Of a stretch of 62,006 nt of DNA, positions 52,037-61,999 are shown one piece after another. Location of the stretch: positions 1 through 62,006 of the forward strand of contig NZ_JAMXWM010000027.1 of assembly GCF_024125445.1 (NCBI RefSeq), written 5' to 3'. Under the pieces are notes generated by a model. It did no database searches. It was not told the origin of the DNA and worked only from the letters and a program-made list of their open reading frames with translations. The position numbers and the translations under genes are program-made. The stretch's first letter is position 1, and every line of letters begins with the position of its first letter. Source of the DNA: Sporolactobacillus shoreicorticis. GTDB lineage: Bacteria > Bacillota > Bacilli > Bacillales > Sporolactobacillaceae.

Positions 52037-53257
52037 ATGAACATTTCATGGTCTGACGATTTAGAAAAATCATTCGATTCAATGGTAGAATGGCGAAGAT
52101 TCCTTCATCAGCATCCGGAACTCTCTTATCACGAAACAGAAACAGCGGCTTTTATTTTGGAAAAACTCAAAAGCTTTGGCATCACCGATATTAAAACTCA
52201 TGTCGGCGGTTACGGAATTGTTGCAAGAATTCACGGAGCAAAGCCCGGGCTGTCTGTTGCTTTGCGCGCCGATTTCGATGCACTTCCGATCAATGAGGAA
52301 ACAGATGTTCCTTACAAGTCGAAAGTGCCAAATGTAATGCATGCGTGCGGACATGACGGACACACATCCACTCTGCTTGGGGTTGCAAAAGTAATTCAGG
52401 AGCATCGTGGCGAGCTTGCCGGAGATGTTGTCCTGCTGCACCAGCCTGCTGAAGAATATCCTCCTGGCGGGGCTCAGGCAATGATTAAAGACGGCTGTCT
52501 TGATGATGTGGATTTGGTATTCGGAACGCATCTTTGGAGCACGGTACCCTATGGCCAGATCGGCTACCGTAAAGGCTATTTCATGGCAGCAGCAGATTAT
52601 ATAAAAATTAGAATTCAGGGCAAAGGCGGACATGGCTCCGCACCCCAGCTTTCAATTGACTCGGTCGCGGTGGCCTCTCAAGTTGTCAATCAGCTGCAAA
52701 TGATTGTCAGCCGGGAAGTAGACCCCCAGAAAGCCGCAGTCATAACAATTGGAAAATTCAATGCGGGCGTTGCTCCGAATGTCATTGCCGATACAGCGAC
52801 ACTTGAAGGAACCGTTCGTACGTTTGATCCGCAGGTTCGCGAAAAAATAAAGAAAGAATTAGATTCCATTGTCGAAAATGTCTGTGCCGCTTATCATGCG
52901 CAAGGTCATGTAGATTATCATGACGGATATCCGGCTGTTTACAATCACGAAAAGGAGACAGATGTTTTCAAAGCGGCAATGGATGAAACATTCGGTGAAG
53001 GTACAGCTGTTGAAATTGCTCCGCAAATGGGCGGAGAGGATTTTTCGAGCTTCCTGCTGAAGAAGCCGGGAATGTTTTGGTTTTCCGGAGCAGGTAATCC
53101 CGAGGTAGGAGCAAGCTATCCGCATCATCATCCGAAGTTCAATTTCGATGAACGCGTGATGCTGGTCGCCGGGAAGGCGTTCCTGTCTCTGGTTGACAAG
53201 TATCTTTGTGCAAAAGAAACACCGGTATTAACCGAAAATGCGACTGTCGTTAAATAA
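52037..53257 (+). CDS. M20D amidohydrolase, first gene of the opp operon
   Basis: 406 residues. FLHQHPELSYHETET, LRADFDALP (77-85), MHACGHDGHT (101-110, Cys104), HQPAEEYPPGGA and MGGEDFSSFL cover the metal site and dimer domain. It leads the operon M20D-oppDFBCA with only 17 bases before oppD, so hydrolase and importer are made together: peptides or acylated amino acids brought in by Opp would be cut at once. ATG 52037 follows AGGGGGT. Substrate could be N-acyl amino acids, dipeptides or gamma-linked peptides. Confidence 0.92.
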   Translation: MNISWSDDLEKSFDSMVEWRRFLHQHPELSYHETETAAFILEKLKSFGITDIKTHVGGYGIVARIHGAKPGLSVALRADFDALPINEETDVPYKSKVPNVMHACGHDGHTSTLLGVAKVIQEHRGELAGDVVLLHQPAEEYPPGGAQAMIKDGCLDDVDLVFGTHLWSTVPYGQIGYRKGYFMAAADYIKIRIQGKGGHGSAPQLSIDSVAVASQVVNQLQMIVSREVDPQKAAVITIGKFNAGVAPNVIADTATLEGTVRTFDPQVREKIKKELDSIVENVCAAYHAQGHVDYHDGYPAVYNHEKETDVFKAAMDETFGEGTAVEIAPQMGGEDFSSFLLKKPGMFWFSGAGNPEVGASYPHHHPKFNFDERVMLVAGKAFLSLVDKYLCAKETPVLTENATVVK

Positions 53258-53274
53258 TTAAGGAGGGACAACCT

Positions 53275-54297
53275 TTGAGCGAACTTTTAAAGGTAGACAA
53301 AATTAAAACCGAATTTCAAACGGAAAAAGGTCCTGTTACTTCCGTTGACGAAGTAAGCTTCGATCTGAACGAAGGAGAAACCATCTGCCTTGTTGGCGAG
53401 TCAGGCTGCGGAAAGTCGGTAACCTCACTTTCGATCATGCATCTTCTCGATCGCAACGGATCAGTCACTCAAGGGTCCATCCTGTTTGACGGTAAAGATA
53501 TTGCGCATGCAAAAGAAGCGGAAATGCGGAAAATCCGTGGAAATGACATTTCTATGATTTTCCAGGAACCGATGACTTCACTTAATCCTGTCCTTACCAT
53601 TGGCGATCAGCTGACTGAAGGAATCAAATTGCATATGAAGCTTTCAAAGAATGAAGCGAGAAACTATGCGATTGAAATGTTGAAAAAGGTAGGTATTCCA
53701 AGGGCTGAAGGAATTATCGATGAGTATCCGCATAAGCTGTCCGGCGGTATGAGACAGCGTGTCATGATTGCCATGGCGCTCAGCTGCCGACCAAAGCTTT
53801 TAATTGCTGACGAGCCGACGACAGCGCTTGACGTGACCATTCAGGCTCAGATTTTGAAATTAATGAAAAATTTGCGTGAAGACTCGAATACCGCCATTAT
53901 TTTGATTACCCACGATCTTGGCGTTGTGGCTGAAATGGCGGATAAGGTTGCGGTCATGTATGCCGGTCAGGTGGTTGAAGAAACCGATGTGTATACCTTG
54001 TTCGACAACCCGAAACATCCTTACACATTAGGTTTGATGAAATCTATTCCGCACATCACCAATCCGGACGATATGCGGCTGAACTCCATTCCGGGTTCCG
54101 TGCCCAGTGTCCACAATATGCCGAAGGGCTGCCGCTTCTATGATCGCTGTCCGCATGCGATGAAACGGTGTTTGGAGGAAAAGCCTGAGCTTAAGCCGAT
54201 TGAGGACAAACAGGCCCACAGCATCAGATGCTTCTTATATGAAAAAGAGGAACAAGAATATGAAACGAAGCATGCCGAAAAGGAAGTGAGTTCTTAA
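53275..54297 (+). CDS. oppD: Oligopeptide/dipeptide ABC transporter ATPase (OppD/DppD)
   Basis: 340 residues. Walker [10 protein letters not shown]-loop [11 protein letters not shown], signature LSGGMRQRV, Walker [13 protein letters not shown] and His loop THDLGV. The C-terminal extension with [15 protein letters not shown] holds the cysteine cluster that binds an iron-sulfur centre in Opp/Dpp ATPases. Powers peptide uptake with OppF. The TTG at 53275 follows GGAGGG; the stop is one base from the oppF ATG. Confidence 0.95.
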   Translation: MSELLKVDKIKTEFQTEKGPVTSVDEVSFDLNEGETICLVGESGCGKSVTSLSIMHLLDRNGSVTQGSILFDGKDIAHAKEAEMRKIRGNDISMIFQEPMTSLNPVLTIGDQLTEGIKLHMKLSKNEARNYAIEMLKKVGIPRAEGIIDEYPHKLSGGMRQRVMIAMALSCRPKLLIADEPTTALDVTIQAQILKLMKNLREDSNTAIILITHDLGVVAEMADKVAVMYAGQVVEETDVYTLFDNPKHPYTLGLMKSIPHITNPDDMRLNSIPGSVPSVHNMPKGCRFYDRCPHAMKRCLEEKPELKPIEDKQAHSIRCFLYEKEEQEYETKHAEKEVSS

Positions 54298-54298
54298 C

Positions 54299-55294
54299 AT
54301 GCCGTCTGTTGAAAAGAAAGAGCCGTTGCTTCAAGTCAAGAATTTAAAAAAGTATTATCCAATTAAAAAGGGTGTTATCTCAAGAACAGTTGGCTACGTG
54401 AAAGCAGTTGATGATGTAAGCTTTGACATCTATCCTGGGGAAACGATGGGCCTTGTTGGCGAATCCGGATGCGGAAAATCTACAACCGGGCGATCACTGG
54501 TTCGTTTGGAAGACCCCACAGCAGGACAAGTCCTTTTTCAGGGGAAGGATTTAGCCAGCATCTCACATAATGAAATGCGGAAGCTCAGAACCGACCTGCA
54601 GATCATTTTTCAAGATCCGTATTCTTCATTAAATCCGAGGAAGCGCGTCGGCGACTTGCTGGCCGAACCCTTGGTTGCTCATAAATTGGCGACCAAAAGT
54701 GAGGCGGACAAAAAGGTAAATGAAATTCTGGAAATTGTCGGTCTCTCGAAACAGTATAAAAATCGCTACCCGCATCAATTTTCCGGTGGGCAGCGGCAAA
54801 GAATCGGTATTGCCCGGGCCTTGATGCTGCATCCGAAACTGATTATTTGTGATGAACCGGTTTCTGCTCTGGATGTTTCGATTCAGGCCCAGGTGCTGAA
54901 CCTGCTTAAAGATCTTCAAAAAGGACTCAATTTGACCTATGTGTTTATTGCACACGGACTTGGCGCTGTGAAGTACATAAGCGACCGAATCACGGTTATG
55001 TATTTAGGAAAAGTAATGGAGCTTGCGACAACACGAGAAATATTTGAACATCCGAAACATCCCTACACGGAAATCCTGCTTAATGCTTATCCGATTCCGA
55101 ATCCGCATATGCGTGATCGAAATCAGATGGTTGTCGAAGGAGATGTTCCAAGTCCGGCGAATCCGCCGAAAGGCTGCGTGTTCCACACACGCTGCCCGTT
55201 CGCAAAGGATATTTGCCGTGAAAAAGTGCCGGCGCTCACAGGAAAAGATCATCTCGTTGCTTGCCACTTTCCGCTTGAGCCGGTCAATGCATGA
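54299..55294 (+). CDS. oppF: Oligopeptide/dipeptide ABC transporter ATPase (OppF/DppF)
   Basis: 331 residues, partner ATPase of OppD. Walker [11 protein letters not shown]-loop [11 protein letters not shown], signature [12 protein letters not shown], Walker [15 protein letters not shown]. The His loop reads [13 protein letters not shown]: the usual His-Asp pair is H-G here (OppF proteins normally have HDL), an uncommon change. The C-terminal [15 protein letters not shown] cysteines are present. ATG 54299, in the same operon with no gap. Confidence 0.94.
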   Translation: MPSVEKKEPLLQVKNLKKYYPIKKGVISRTVGYVKAVDDVSFDIYPGETMGLVGESGCGKSTTGRSLVRLEDPTAGQVLFQGKDLASISHNEMRKLRTDLQIIFQDPYSSLNPRKRVGDLLAEPLVAHKLATKSEADKKVNEILEIVGLSKQYKNRYPHQFSGGQRQRIGIARALMLHPKLIICDEPVSALDVSIQAQVLNLLKDLQKGLNLTYVFIAHGLGAVKYISDRITVMYLGKVMELATTREIFEHPKHPYTEILLNAYPIPNPHMRDRNQMVVEGDVPSPANPPKGCVFHTRCPFAKDICREKVPALTGKDHLVACHFPLEPVNA

Positions 55295-55308
55295 AGGGAG
55301 GACTTTAA

Positions 55309-56259
55309 GTGTTTCAATACATCATTAGGCGAATCTTAATCGCTATTCCCGTTCTTTTTGGGGTAACCGTACTGAACTTTTTCATAATTAATCTTGCTCC
55401 GGGAAATCCTGTGGATATGATGGTCAATCCTTCCGCGACGCCGGAACAGCTGGCCGCCACCAAGCATGCGCTTGGTCTTGACCAGCCGGTATGGGTGCAA
55501 TATTGGAACTGGATTACACAATTGTTCCACGGTAATTTGGGCTTTTCCTATTCAACACGTGAGCCTGTAACGCAGATTCTGCTCGCGCATGTCGGTCCTA
55601 CGGTTATGCTGATGGGCGTGTCGCTCGTCGTCGGTTATCTGATCGCTATTCCGCTCGGCATTCTTTGCGCGCGAAAACAGAATTCTTGGATTGATTATCT
55701 TGTTACCGGTTTTTCTTTTTTTGGTATTTCTGTTCCGCACTTTTTCTTAGGACTCGGCGTTATCTATGTATTCGCCAGTAAACTGCTGCTGTTCCCAACG
55801 GGCAGCATGAATACTCTTGGCGGTGACGGAGGACTGATGGATACGATCAATCATCTTATTCTTCCTGTTTTGGTTCTTGCGACAGGCATCGGCGGAAACA
55901 TGGTACGCTATGTTCGTTCCAGTATGCTGGACGTACTCGGCAAAGATTATCTGAGAACTGCGAAGGCGAAAGGACTTTCTCAGTTTATCATTACCAATAA
56001 GCATGCGCTGAGAAATTCCCTGATTCCTATTATTACCGTAATTGGAATTGATATTCCGATGCTGATCGGCGGTGCGATTGTTACCGAGCAGGTCTTCCAA
56101 TGGCCGGGACTTGGGCTGCTCACGATCCAATCAATTACTTCTCGGGATTACTCGACACTCATGGCAATCAACTTGCTTGCGGCAGTTACCGTACTTGTTG
56201 CGAATCTGCTGACAGATATTCTGTATGCCGTCGCCGACCCAAGAATCAGGTACGACTAA
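55309..56259 (+). CDS. oppB: Oligopeptide/dipeptide ABC transporter permease (OppB/DppB)
   Basis: 316 residues, six membrane spans. Starts MFQYIIRRILIAIPVLFGVT, followed by NLAPGNPVDMMV and the BPD_transp_1 domain; the EAA loop is RTAKAKGLSQFIITNKHALRNS (about 218-238). It ends LLTDILYAVADPRIRYD, the classic DppB C-terminus. Forms the translocation pore with OppC. GTG 55309 follows GGGAGG. Confidence 0.95.
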   Translation: MFQYIIRRILIAIPVLFGVTVLNFFIINLAPGNPVDMMVNPSATPEQLAATKHALGLDQPVWVQYWNWITQLFHGNLGFSYSTREPVTQILLAHVGPTVMLMGVSLVVGYLIAIPLGILCARKQNSWIDYLVTGFSFFGISVPHFFLGLGVIYVFASKLLLFPTGSMNTLGGDGGLMDTINHLILPVLVLATGIGGNMVRYVRSSMLDVLGKDYLRTAKAKGLSQFIITNKHALRNSLIPIITVIGIDIPMLIGGAIVTEQVFQWPGLGLLTIQSITSRDYSTLMAINLLAAVTVLVANLLTDILYAVADPRIRYD

Positions 56260-56274
56260 GGAGGAGCGGAAGAG

Positions 56275-57207
56275 ATGGCTATGAAATTAAACCCGAATAA
56301 AAATGTTCCGGAAGCAGACGGCCTTGTGAATTCCGAACAGATAATTGAAAAATTTGGAGATGAAGAAAGCTATCTGCACATGGTCGGTCGGCGGTTCTTC
56401 AAACATCGGCTTGCTTTTGCCGGATTGATTGTCTTTGTGCTGATTATTCTTATTGCTGCGCTGGCGCCGGTCATTTCTCCTCATGATCCTAATAAGATTT
56501 TTAATGAATTTGAGGCTGCGCCATCAGCATCTCACCTGTTAGGTACTGATCCTGTCGGACGCGATGTGATGAGCCGACTAATCTATGGTGCTCAAGTATC
56601 CATCTCGGTTGGGATTGGAGCAGTGGCCATTTATGTTGCGATCGGTATTGTTTTGGGACTCGTTGCCGGTTACTTCGGAAAATGGATTGACATGATTATC
56701 ATGCGACTTACCGATATCTTCATGTCGTTTCCGTACTTCATGGTTATTCTTGTACTGGTGAGTATTATCGGACCGAGTCTCTTCAACATAACCATTGTAA
56801 TCGGTCTTCTCGGTTGGCCTGCCATTGCCCGCTTGGTCAGGGGCAGTGTGCTCTCTATAAAAGAAATGGACTATGTAAAGGCAGGTGTTGCCCTCGGCTA
56901 TTCAACGCCGAAGATTCTTTTCCAGCACATTCTTCCGAATGCGCTGGCACCAATCCTAGTTAATGCCACATTTGGTGTTGCGTCGGCCATTATCATGGAA
57001 GCCTCATTGAGTTTCCTTGGGATGGGTGTTCGCCCACCGGCGGCGAGCTGGGGGAACATGCTTACGCAGGCGGAATCAATCACAGTTCTTTCCTCGCAGC
57101 CTTGGCTGTGGATTCCACCGGGCATGATGATTTTACTTGCCGTATTATCCGTTAACTTTATCGGTGACGGCTTGCGTGACGCAATTGAGTCACAGAACGC
57201 AAAATAA
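56275..57207 (+). CDS. oppC: Oligopeptide/dipeptide ABC transporter permease (OppC/DppC)
   Basis: 310 residues with an N-terminal cytoplasmic tail, then six spans. FFKHRLAFAGLIVFVLIIL is the first span, LLGTDPVGRDVMSRLIYGAQ the characteristic DppC segment, YVKAGVALGYSTPKILFQHI the EAA loop. Partner of OppB. ATG 56275 follows AAGGAGGAG. A 30-base gap leads to the binding-protein gene. Confidence 0.95.
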   Translation: MAMKLNPNKNVPEADGLVNSEQIIEKFGDEESYLHMVGRRFFKHRLAFAGLIVFVLIILIAALAPVISPHDPNKIFNEFEAAPSASHLLGTDPVGRDVMSRLIYGAQVSISVGIGAVAIYVAIGIVLGLVAGYFGKWIDMIIMRLTDIFMSFPYFMVILVLVSIIGPSLFNITIVIGLLGWPAIARLVRGSVLSIKEMDYVKAGVALGYSTPKILFQHILPNALAPILVNATFGVASAIIMEASLSFLGMGVRPPAASWGNMLTQAESITVLSSQPWLWIPPGMMILLAVLSVNFIGDGLRDAIESQNAK

Positions 57208-57237
57208 GAAAAAATAAAAGGGGATGCAAACAACACA

Positions 57238-58872
57238 ATGAACAGACACAAAATGATTTCAAAACGTATTTTGAAATATGTGATCACATCCTTCATGGCT
57301 CTGTCGCTCGTTTTTCTCGCAGCATGCGGCGGCGGTTCGGGCTCATCAGGGAGTAGCAAGAAGAAAGACACCATTTATCTTGGCTTAGTAAACCCCCCTG
57401 GTGGTTTCAATCCGATTAACACCGGTGATATTGCAGGACAATTTGCCATTCGCGTAATGCTCGATTCATTCTTGGACATGACAGCACCGCTGAAGTTTCA
57501 ACCTAAATTGGCAACTTCTATTGACACGACAGACAATCAGACCTACACCATTAATCTGAATCCTAAGGCGAAATGGACAGATGGCAAACCGGTAACGGCC
57601 GATGATGTCATTTTCACGTTTAATTTGATTGCCAATCCAAAAACAGAAACAGCAGTTGGCTCGAACTTATCAACTCTGGAAGGCCTGGATGCAAGCGGTA
57701 AGTTGACAGGCGGTGCTACTTCAATTCCGAACCTGAAAAAAGTTGACGAACATACGGTTTCCTTCAAAACAAAGAAGCCGGTTGACCCTAATTATATCAA
57801 GGAAATGATCGGTACAAAGATCATTACGATGCCCCAGCATGTGCTGAAAGACATTAAACCTGAAGATTTCTCTAAGAGTAAATACGTACAGGCTCCTGAT
57901 GTAACGAACGGACCATACAAATTTGTAACCTACAACAAAAACACATACATTCAGTATAAAGCAAACAATTCTTATTACCTTGGCAAGCCTAAGACACCTA
58001 AGTTCTTTATTAAGATTATGCAAGCACCGAATCTCTTGAGCGAGTTGCAGGCCGGTACAATTCAAGCCAATGCATCAGGTGGTATCGGTAATCTTCCGTT
58101 CCAAGATGTTGATTCAGCTAAAAAGCTTAAAAATGTAACAACGGAGATTCATCCGCAGATCGGATTCCAGACGATGCAGTATAATACGAAGACACTACCG
58201 AATGCGAAAATTCGCCAAGCCTTGGCCTACGCGATTGACCGTCAGCAAATCGTTGACAAGCTGCTCAAAGGAAACGGCGAAATCGTCGACGGACCTTACA
58301 CCTCACAGAGCCCTTATCTCGATAAGAGCACGAACGTTATTAAGTATGATCCTAAAAAAGCAAAACAAATGCTGAAGGATGCCGGATGGGACTTCAATAA
58401 GACACTGAACTTTGTGGTTCCGATTGGAAACAAGGTGCGTGAACAATCTGCCGACATCATCGTTCAGAATTTCAAGGCGATTGGCGTAAAGGTTAAAGAA
58501 ACAACTTATGACTTTCCAACGATCATGCAAAAAGGCGCGGCAGGCGACTTTGATTTGCTTCTGATCGGATTTACATTCAACCTTGACCCTGATGTTTCTG
58601 CACTGTATGGCCCAACAGGTGCATACAACTTCATGAAGTATGAAAATAAGGAAGCAACCAAGCTGATTGCCGATGGCAAGGCTGAACCGGACAGCGCGAA
58701 GAGAAAAGTTATTTATAACAAGCTTCAGGCAATCTGGGAAAAGGATATGCCTGTAATTACGCTCTACTCCGACAATGAAGTTGTGGTGAAGAGCAAGGAT
58801 CTCGCTTACGGCGGTGCTTCCGCATATTGGCCGGGAACTGTGGCTAACTTCCAGAAATGGGCATACAAATAA
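57238..58872 (+). CDS. oppA: Peptide-binding lipoprotein (OppA/DppA, SBP family 5)
   Basis: 544 residues, with a lipoprotein signal whose lipobox is FLAAC (Cys about 30) followed by a Gly/Ser linker. The SBP_bac_5 domain follows: YLGLVNPPGGFNPINTGD, TYTINLNPKAKWTDGKPVTADDV, then the lobe hinge and DLLLIGFTFNLDPDV. As last gene it feeds the OppBCDF importer; ligand may be di- or oligopeptides or peptide conjugates. Start ATG 57238 with a GGGG 12 bases before; ATG 57253 is a possible alternative. A hairpin terminator follows. Confidence 0.93.
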   Translation: MNRHKMISKRILKYVITSFMALSLVFLAACGGGSGSSGSSKKKDTIYLGLVNPPGGFNPINTGDIAGQFAIRVMLDSFLDMTAPLKFQPKLATSIDTTDNQTYTINLNPKAKWTDGKPVTADDVIFTFNLIANPKTETAVGSNLSTLEGLDASGKLTGGATSIPNLKKVDEHTVSFKTKKPVDPNYIKEMIGTKIITMPQHVLKDIKPEDFSKSKYVQAPDVTNGPYKFVTYNKNTYIQYKANNSYYLGKPKTPKFFIKIMQAPNLLSELQAGTIQANASGGIGNLPFQDVDSAKKLKNVTTEIHPQIGFQTMQYNTKTLPNAKIRQALAYAIDRQQIVDKLLKGNGEIVDGPYTSQSPYLDKSTNVIKYDPKKAKQMLKDAGWDFNKTLNFVVPIGNKVREQSADIIVQNFKAIGVKVKETTYDFPTIMQKGAAGDFDLLLIGFTFNLDPDVSALYGPTGAYNFMKYENKEATKLIADGKAEPDSAKRKVIYNKLQAIWEKDMPVITLYSDNEVVVKSKDLAYGGASAYWPGTVANFQKWAYK

Positions 58873-58917
58873 GCATTTCTGAGCTTCTGGAACACGGGCT
58901 CAATTAAATGATACACA

Positions 58918-58958
58918 TTTAAACAGCTGCTCTATTGAGTCAGCTGTTTAAATTTTTT
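58918..58958 (+). terminator. Terminator of the M20D-opp operon
   Basis: TTTAAACAGCTG / CAGCTGTTTAAA perfect 12-bp stem with an 11-base loop, followed by TTTTTT. Confidence 0.93.
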
Positions 58959-59127
58959 AGTCTTTAGTCAATGAGAAAAAATAAAATTTTGAAAAGTTAG
59001 TCGGGGTAGTATAGGCGGTCTGGAATAACGCCGCTTCCTGCGGCTCACAGAACCTAGGCCATTCATGGCCGATACAACAAAACCTCACCTAAAAAGCTTC
59101 AACAAAACAAATAAGGAAGTGATGATC

Positions 59128-60504
59128 ATGGACGACAGCAAGAGAAAAATATTGGAGAAAGAAGTGCGCGCGCAGGCGGATCGATCAATTGAAACGCTCT
59201 ATAATTATTTGCGTCTTAAAACCGTTTCCGCTCAGAATCTGGCAATTCCGGAAACGGTCGACTTTGTATCTGAATTATTGATCGGTCTTGGCGCAGAGGT
59301 TAAAGTACTCGACGATTTAGGTGGGAATCCCGTTATTTACGGCTTTTTACCTGCGGGAGAAAAAGGCAATGCAAACAAGACCTTGCTTTTCTACGATCAC
59401 TATGATGTTCAGCCACCGGATCCGCTTGATGAATGGGACTCAGAACCGTTCGAGCCTTATCTAAAGGATGGTATTCTTTATGCACGCGGTACCGCCGATA
59501 ATAAAGGAACACTCATGCAACGGTTGGCAGCAATTAAAGCGCTGGAAAAAACGGGTGGACTTCCATGCAACGTCAAATTTCTTATTGAAGGTGAAGAAGA
59601 GATTGGGAGTCCCAATCTAACCGGATACTTAAAAAAATATGCAACGCTTTTTAAAGCGGATGCGTGTATCTGGGAATTTGGAAATAAAGATGCGGCAGAA
59701 CGTGTTTCACTTTTTGCGGGAATTAAAGGCTCAGCTTATTATGAATTCTCCACGAAGAGCGCAATCATAGACATTCATTCATCACTCGCTGCTGTCATTG
59801 ACAATCCTGCCTGGCGCATAGTACAGGCGCTTGCCAGCATGAAAAATCAAAATAACGACATAACGGTTGAAGGATTTTTTGATGAGATCGAAGAGCCGGA
59901 TGAAGCGTTGATGAAAACGGTTCGCGCCGTTCCTTTTAACAATGAGGCATTAAAGAAATCATTCGGTCTCAGCCGTCCGTTTATTACCGAAGCGCGCGGC
60001 GAGGTGCCTCAGGATGCACTGATGCTGCATCCAACATTGACGATTTGCGGTATGGTCAGCGGTTATATTGGTGAGGGTGCCAAAACCGTGCTGCCAAAGG
60101 AAGCAAAGGTTAAAATCGATTGCCGCATGGTTCCCGGACAAACCGGTGAACATCTGTTTGCTTGTTTTGAACGTCACCTTGCTCGTCATGGTTTTTCCGA
60201 CGTGAAAGTGGCTATGATTGAATCACAACGCGCCTTCCGATCAGATATAAATGATCCTTTCTTGAAATTAGTTAAAAAGACGGCAGAAGAAGCGTATCAG
60301 TCCGAGGCCGTTCTGTATCCGAATTCGGCGGGAACGGGTCCGATGTACGTTTTCGATAAATACCTCCATCTCCCGATTGTCAGCACCGGTGTCGGCTGGG
60401 CGGAGTCTAAGGCGCACGCACCGAATGAGTCAATTCGCATGAAAGATTATGTTGACGGAAGCTTGCACATGGCTTATTTGTTGACAGATTTTGCTGCGCA
60501 ATAA
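59128..60504 (+). CDS. M20 dipeptidase
   Basis: About 458 residues, M20A/M20F dipeptidase group. LLFYDHYDVQPPDP (about 90-103), YARGTADNKG (about 130-139, metal Asp), IEGEEEIGSPN (general-base Glu, about 173-183) and, near the end, GWAESKAHAPNE with the last metal His. It should cut dipeptides delivered by the adjacent Opp importer. ATG 59128 is eight bases after GGAAG; ATG 59122 is too close. A separate transcription unit from opp (terminator between) that also contains the next gene. Confidence 0.9.
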   Translation: MDDSKRKILEKEVRAQADRSIETLYNYLRLKTVSAQNLAIPETVDFVSELLIGLGAEVKVLDDLGGNPVIYGFLPAGEKGNANKTLLFYDHYDVQPPDPLDEWDSEPFEPYLKDGILYARGTADNKGTLMQRLAAIKALEKTGGLPCNVKFLIEGEEEIGSPNLTGYLKKYATLFKADACIWEFGNKDAAERVSLFAGIKGSAYYEFSTKSAIIDIHSSLAAVIDNPAWRIVQALASMKNQNNDITVEGFFDEIEEPDEALMKTVRAVPFNNEALKKSFGLSRPFITEARGEVPQDALMLHPTLTICGMVSGYIGEGAKTVLPKEAKVKIDCRMVPGQTGEHLFACFERHLARHGFSDVKVAMIESQRAFRSDINDPFLKLVKKTAEEAYQSEAVLYPNSAGTGPMYVFDKYLHLPIVSTGVGWAESKAHAPNESIRMKDYVDGSLHMAYLLTDFAAQ

Positions 60505-60526
60505 AAAGACGGAAGGAGAATTTAAC

Positions 60527-61948
60527 TTGGGACTAATTGATGAGATAAAGAGTATGGTTTACGAAAAAAGAGGCACATATCAAGCGCTCAGCGAAAAGGT
60601 TTGGGACTTGGCGGAACTTCATTTTGGCGAAGTGAAATCGGCTGAACTGCTGAGCCGGGCGCTTGAGGATGAGGGATTTACCGTTCAAAGAGGTATAGCC
60701 GGATTAAAAACCGGATTTGTCGGCAGTTATGGTCAAGGGAAGCCGGTGATCGCTTTTCTTGGTGAATTCGACGCACTTGCCGGACTCAGTCAGAAGCGAA
60801 ATAAAACGGTTCACGATCCGATTGTGCCGAATGGCAATGGTCATGGCTGCGGTCATAACTTGCTTGGGGTCGGTTCGCTTGCCGCGGCATTTGCTGCAAA
60901 AGAATACGTAACGAAACATCAACTGAAAGGCACAGTTCGTTATTATGGCTGCCCAGCTGAGGAAAGTGGCAATGGTAAGGCATATATGGCACGTGAAGGC
61001 TGTTTTAAAGACGTGAACGCCGCTTTTTCATGGCATCCGGATTCGAAAAACGCGGTGCAGCATCTGTCGTCCAATGCGGTCATTGAAGCTCGTTTTACAT
61101 TTAAAGGCGTGAGTGCACATGCCGCCGCTCTGCCGGAGCTTGGGCGCAGTGCGCTGGACGCTTTGGAACTGATGAACGTTGGTGTCAACTACCTGCGCGA
61201 ACACATGGCGGACAAGGCACGTGTCCATTATGCGGTAACGAACACAGGCGGTGTATCGCCGAACGTTGTCCAAGCAGTTGCTGAGGAGCGATTCTTGGTT
61301 CGTTCGCCGAAACCGAATGAAGTCAAGGAATTGTTTAAACGTGTGGTTCATGTTGCCGAAGGAGCGGCATTGATGACGGATACCGAAATGAGCTATAAAA
61401 TTGAAGGCGGCTGCTGCAACTTGATTCCAAACACGGCGCTTCATCAAGTAATGGCTGATTTTATGAAAGAGATCGCTTATCCTGAACCAACAGAAAATGA
61501 TCTTGCTTTTATAAAAGAGATCTATGCGTCGCTTGGCGACAATGAGAAGAACTTTGCAAAAAAGTTTCTCACGACTGAACAGCGCAAAACGATCGATGAA
61601 AAACCAATTGCCGACTGGGTGATTCCATGCCCGGAGAACGATCTGTTTATGGAAGGCTCGACGGATGTTTCCGATGTCAGCTGGAATGTGCCGACTGCGC
61701 AATGTTTTACATCAACGTGGGCATTCGCGACGGTACCGCATACATGGCAAGTCGTCGCGCAGGGAACACAGGATTTTGCGTTGAATGCGGCACTCTATGC
61801 TGGAGAAGCCATGGCCTGTACCGCGCTCAAGGCGTTGGAGGAGCCAGAACTGCTTGCCGAAGCAAAGCGGGAATTCCAAGAACGGCTGGATGGCGAAACC
61901 TATGAATGTCTGATTCCGCCGGATGTAACGCCGCCAAATTTGCAATAG
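60527..61948 (+). CDS. AbgB-like M20D amidohydrolase
   Basis: About 473 residues, longer than the other M20D proteins and closest to AbgB, the larger subunit of p-aminobenzoyl-glutamate hydrolase. FLGEFDALAGLSQ, GHGCGHNLLGVG (Cys108), YGCPAEESGNGKAYM, SANAAALPELGRSALD-like dimer segment and EGSTDVSDVSW near the C-terminus match that branch. Cleaves amide bonds to glutamate or related amino acids; no AbgA or AbgT partner is present, so it may act as a homomer on other acyl amino acids. The TTG at 60527 follows GGAAGGAGAA. It is 22 bases from the dipeptidase gene. Confidence 0.9.
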   Translation: MGLIDEIKSMVYEKRGTYQALSEKVWDLAELHFGEVKSAELLSRALEDEGFTVQRGIAGLKTGFVGSYGQGKPVIAFLGEFDALAGLSQKRNKTVHDPIVPNGNGHGCGHNLLGVGSLAAAFAAKEYVTKHQLKGTVRYYGCPAEESGNGKAYMAREGCFKDVNAAFSWHPDSKNAVQHLSSNAVIEARFTFKGVSAHAAALPELGRSALDALELMNVGVNYLREHMADKARVHYAVTNTGGVSPNVVQAVAEERFLVRSPKPNEVKELFKRVVHVAEGAALMTDTEMSYKIEGGCCNLIPNTALHQVMADFMKEIAYPEPTENDLAFIKEIYASLGDNEKNFAKKFLTTEQRKTIDEKPIADWVIPCPENDLFMEGSTDVSDVSWNVPTAQCFTSTWAFATVPHTWQVVAQGTQDFALNAALYAGEAMACTALKALEEPELLAEAKREFQERLDGETYECLIPPDVTPPNLQ

Positions 61949-61964
61949 AAAATCAGCTTTAAGC

Positions 61965-61999
61965 AGAACTTTTTCCGAACTTGGGAGAAAGTTCTTTTT
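61965..61999 (+). terminator. Terminator after the AbgB-like gene
   Basis: AGAACTTT (61965-61972) / AAAGTTCT (61988-61995) stem followed by TTTTT. It closes the dipeptidase-amidohydrolase pair near the right edge. Confidence 0.88.

Noticed and set aside
61028-61702. 224-codon minus-strand frame opposite the AbgB-like gene
   Set aside because: Antisense shadow with no domain and no ribosome site; the plus-strand gene has full M20D motifs.
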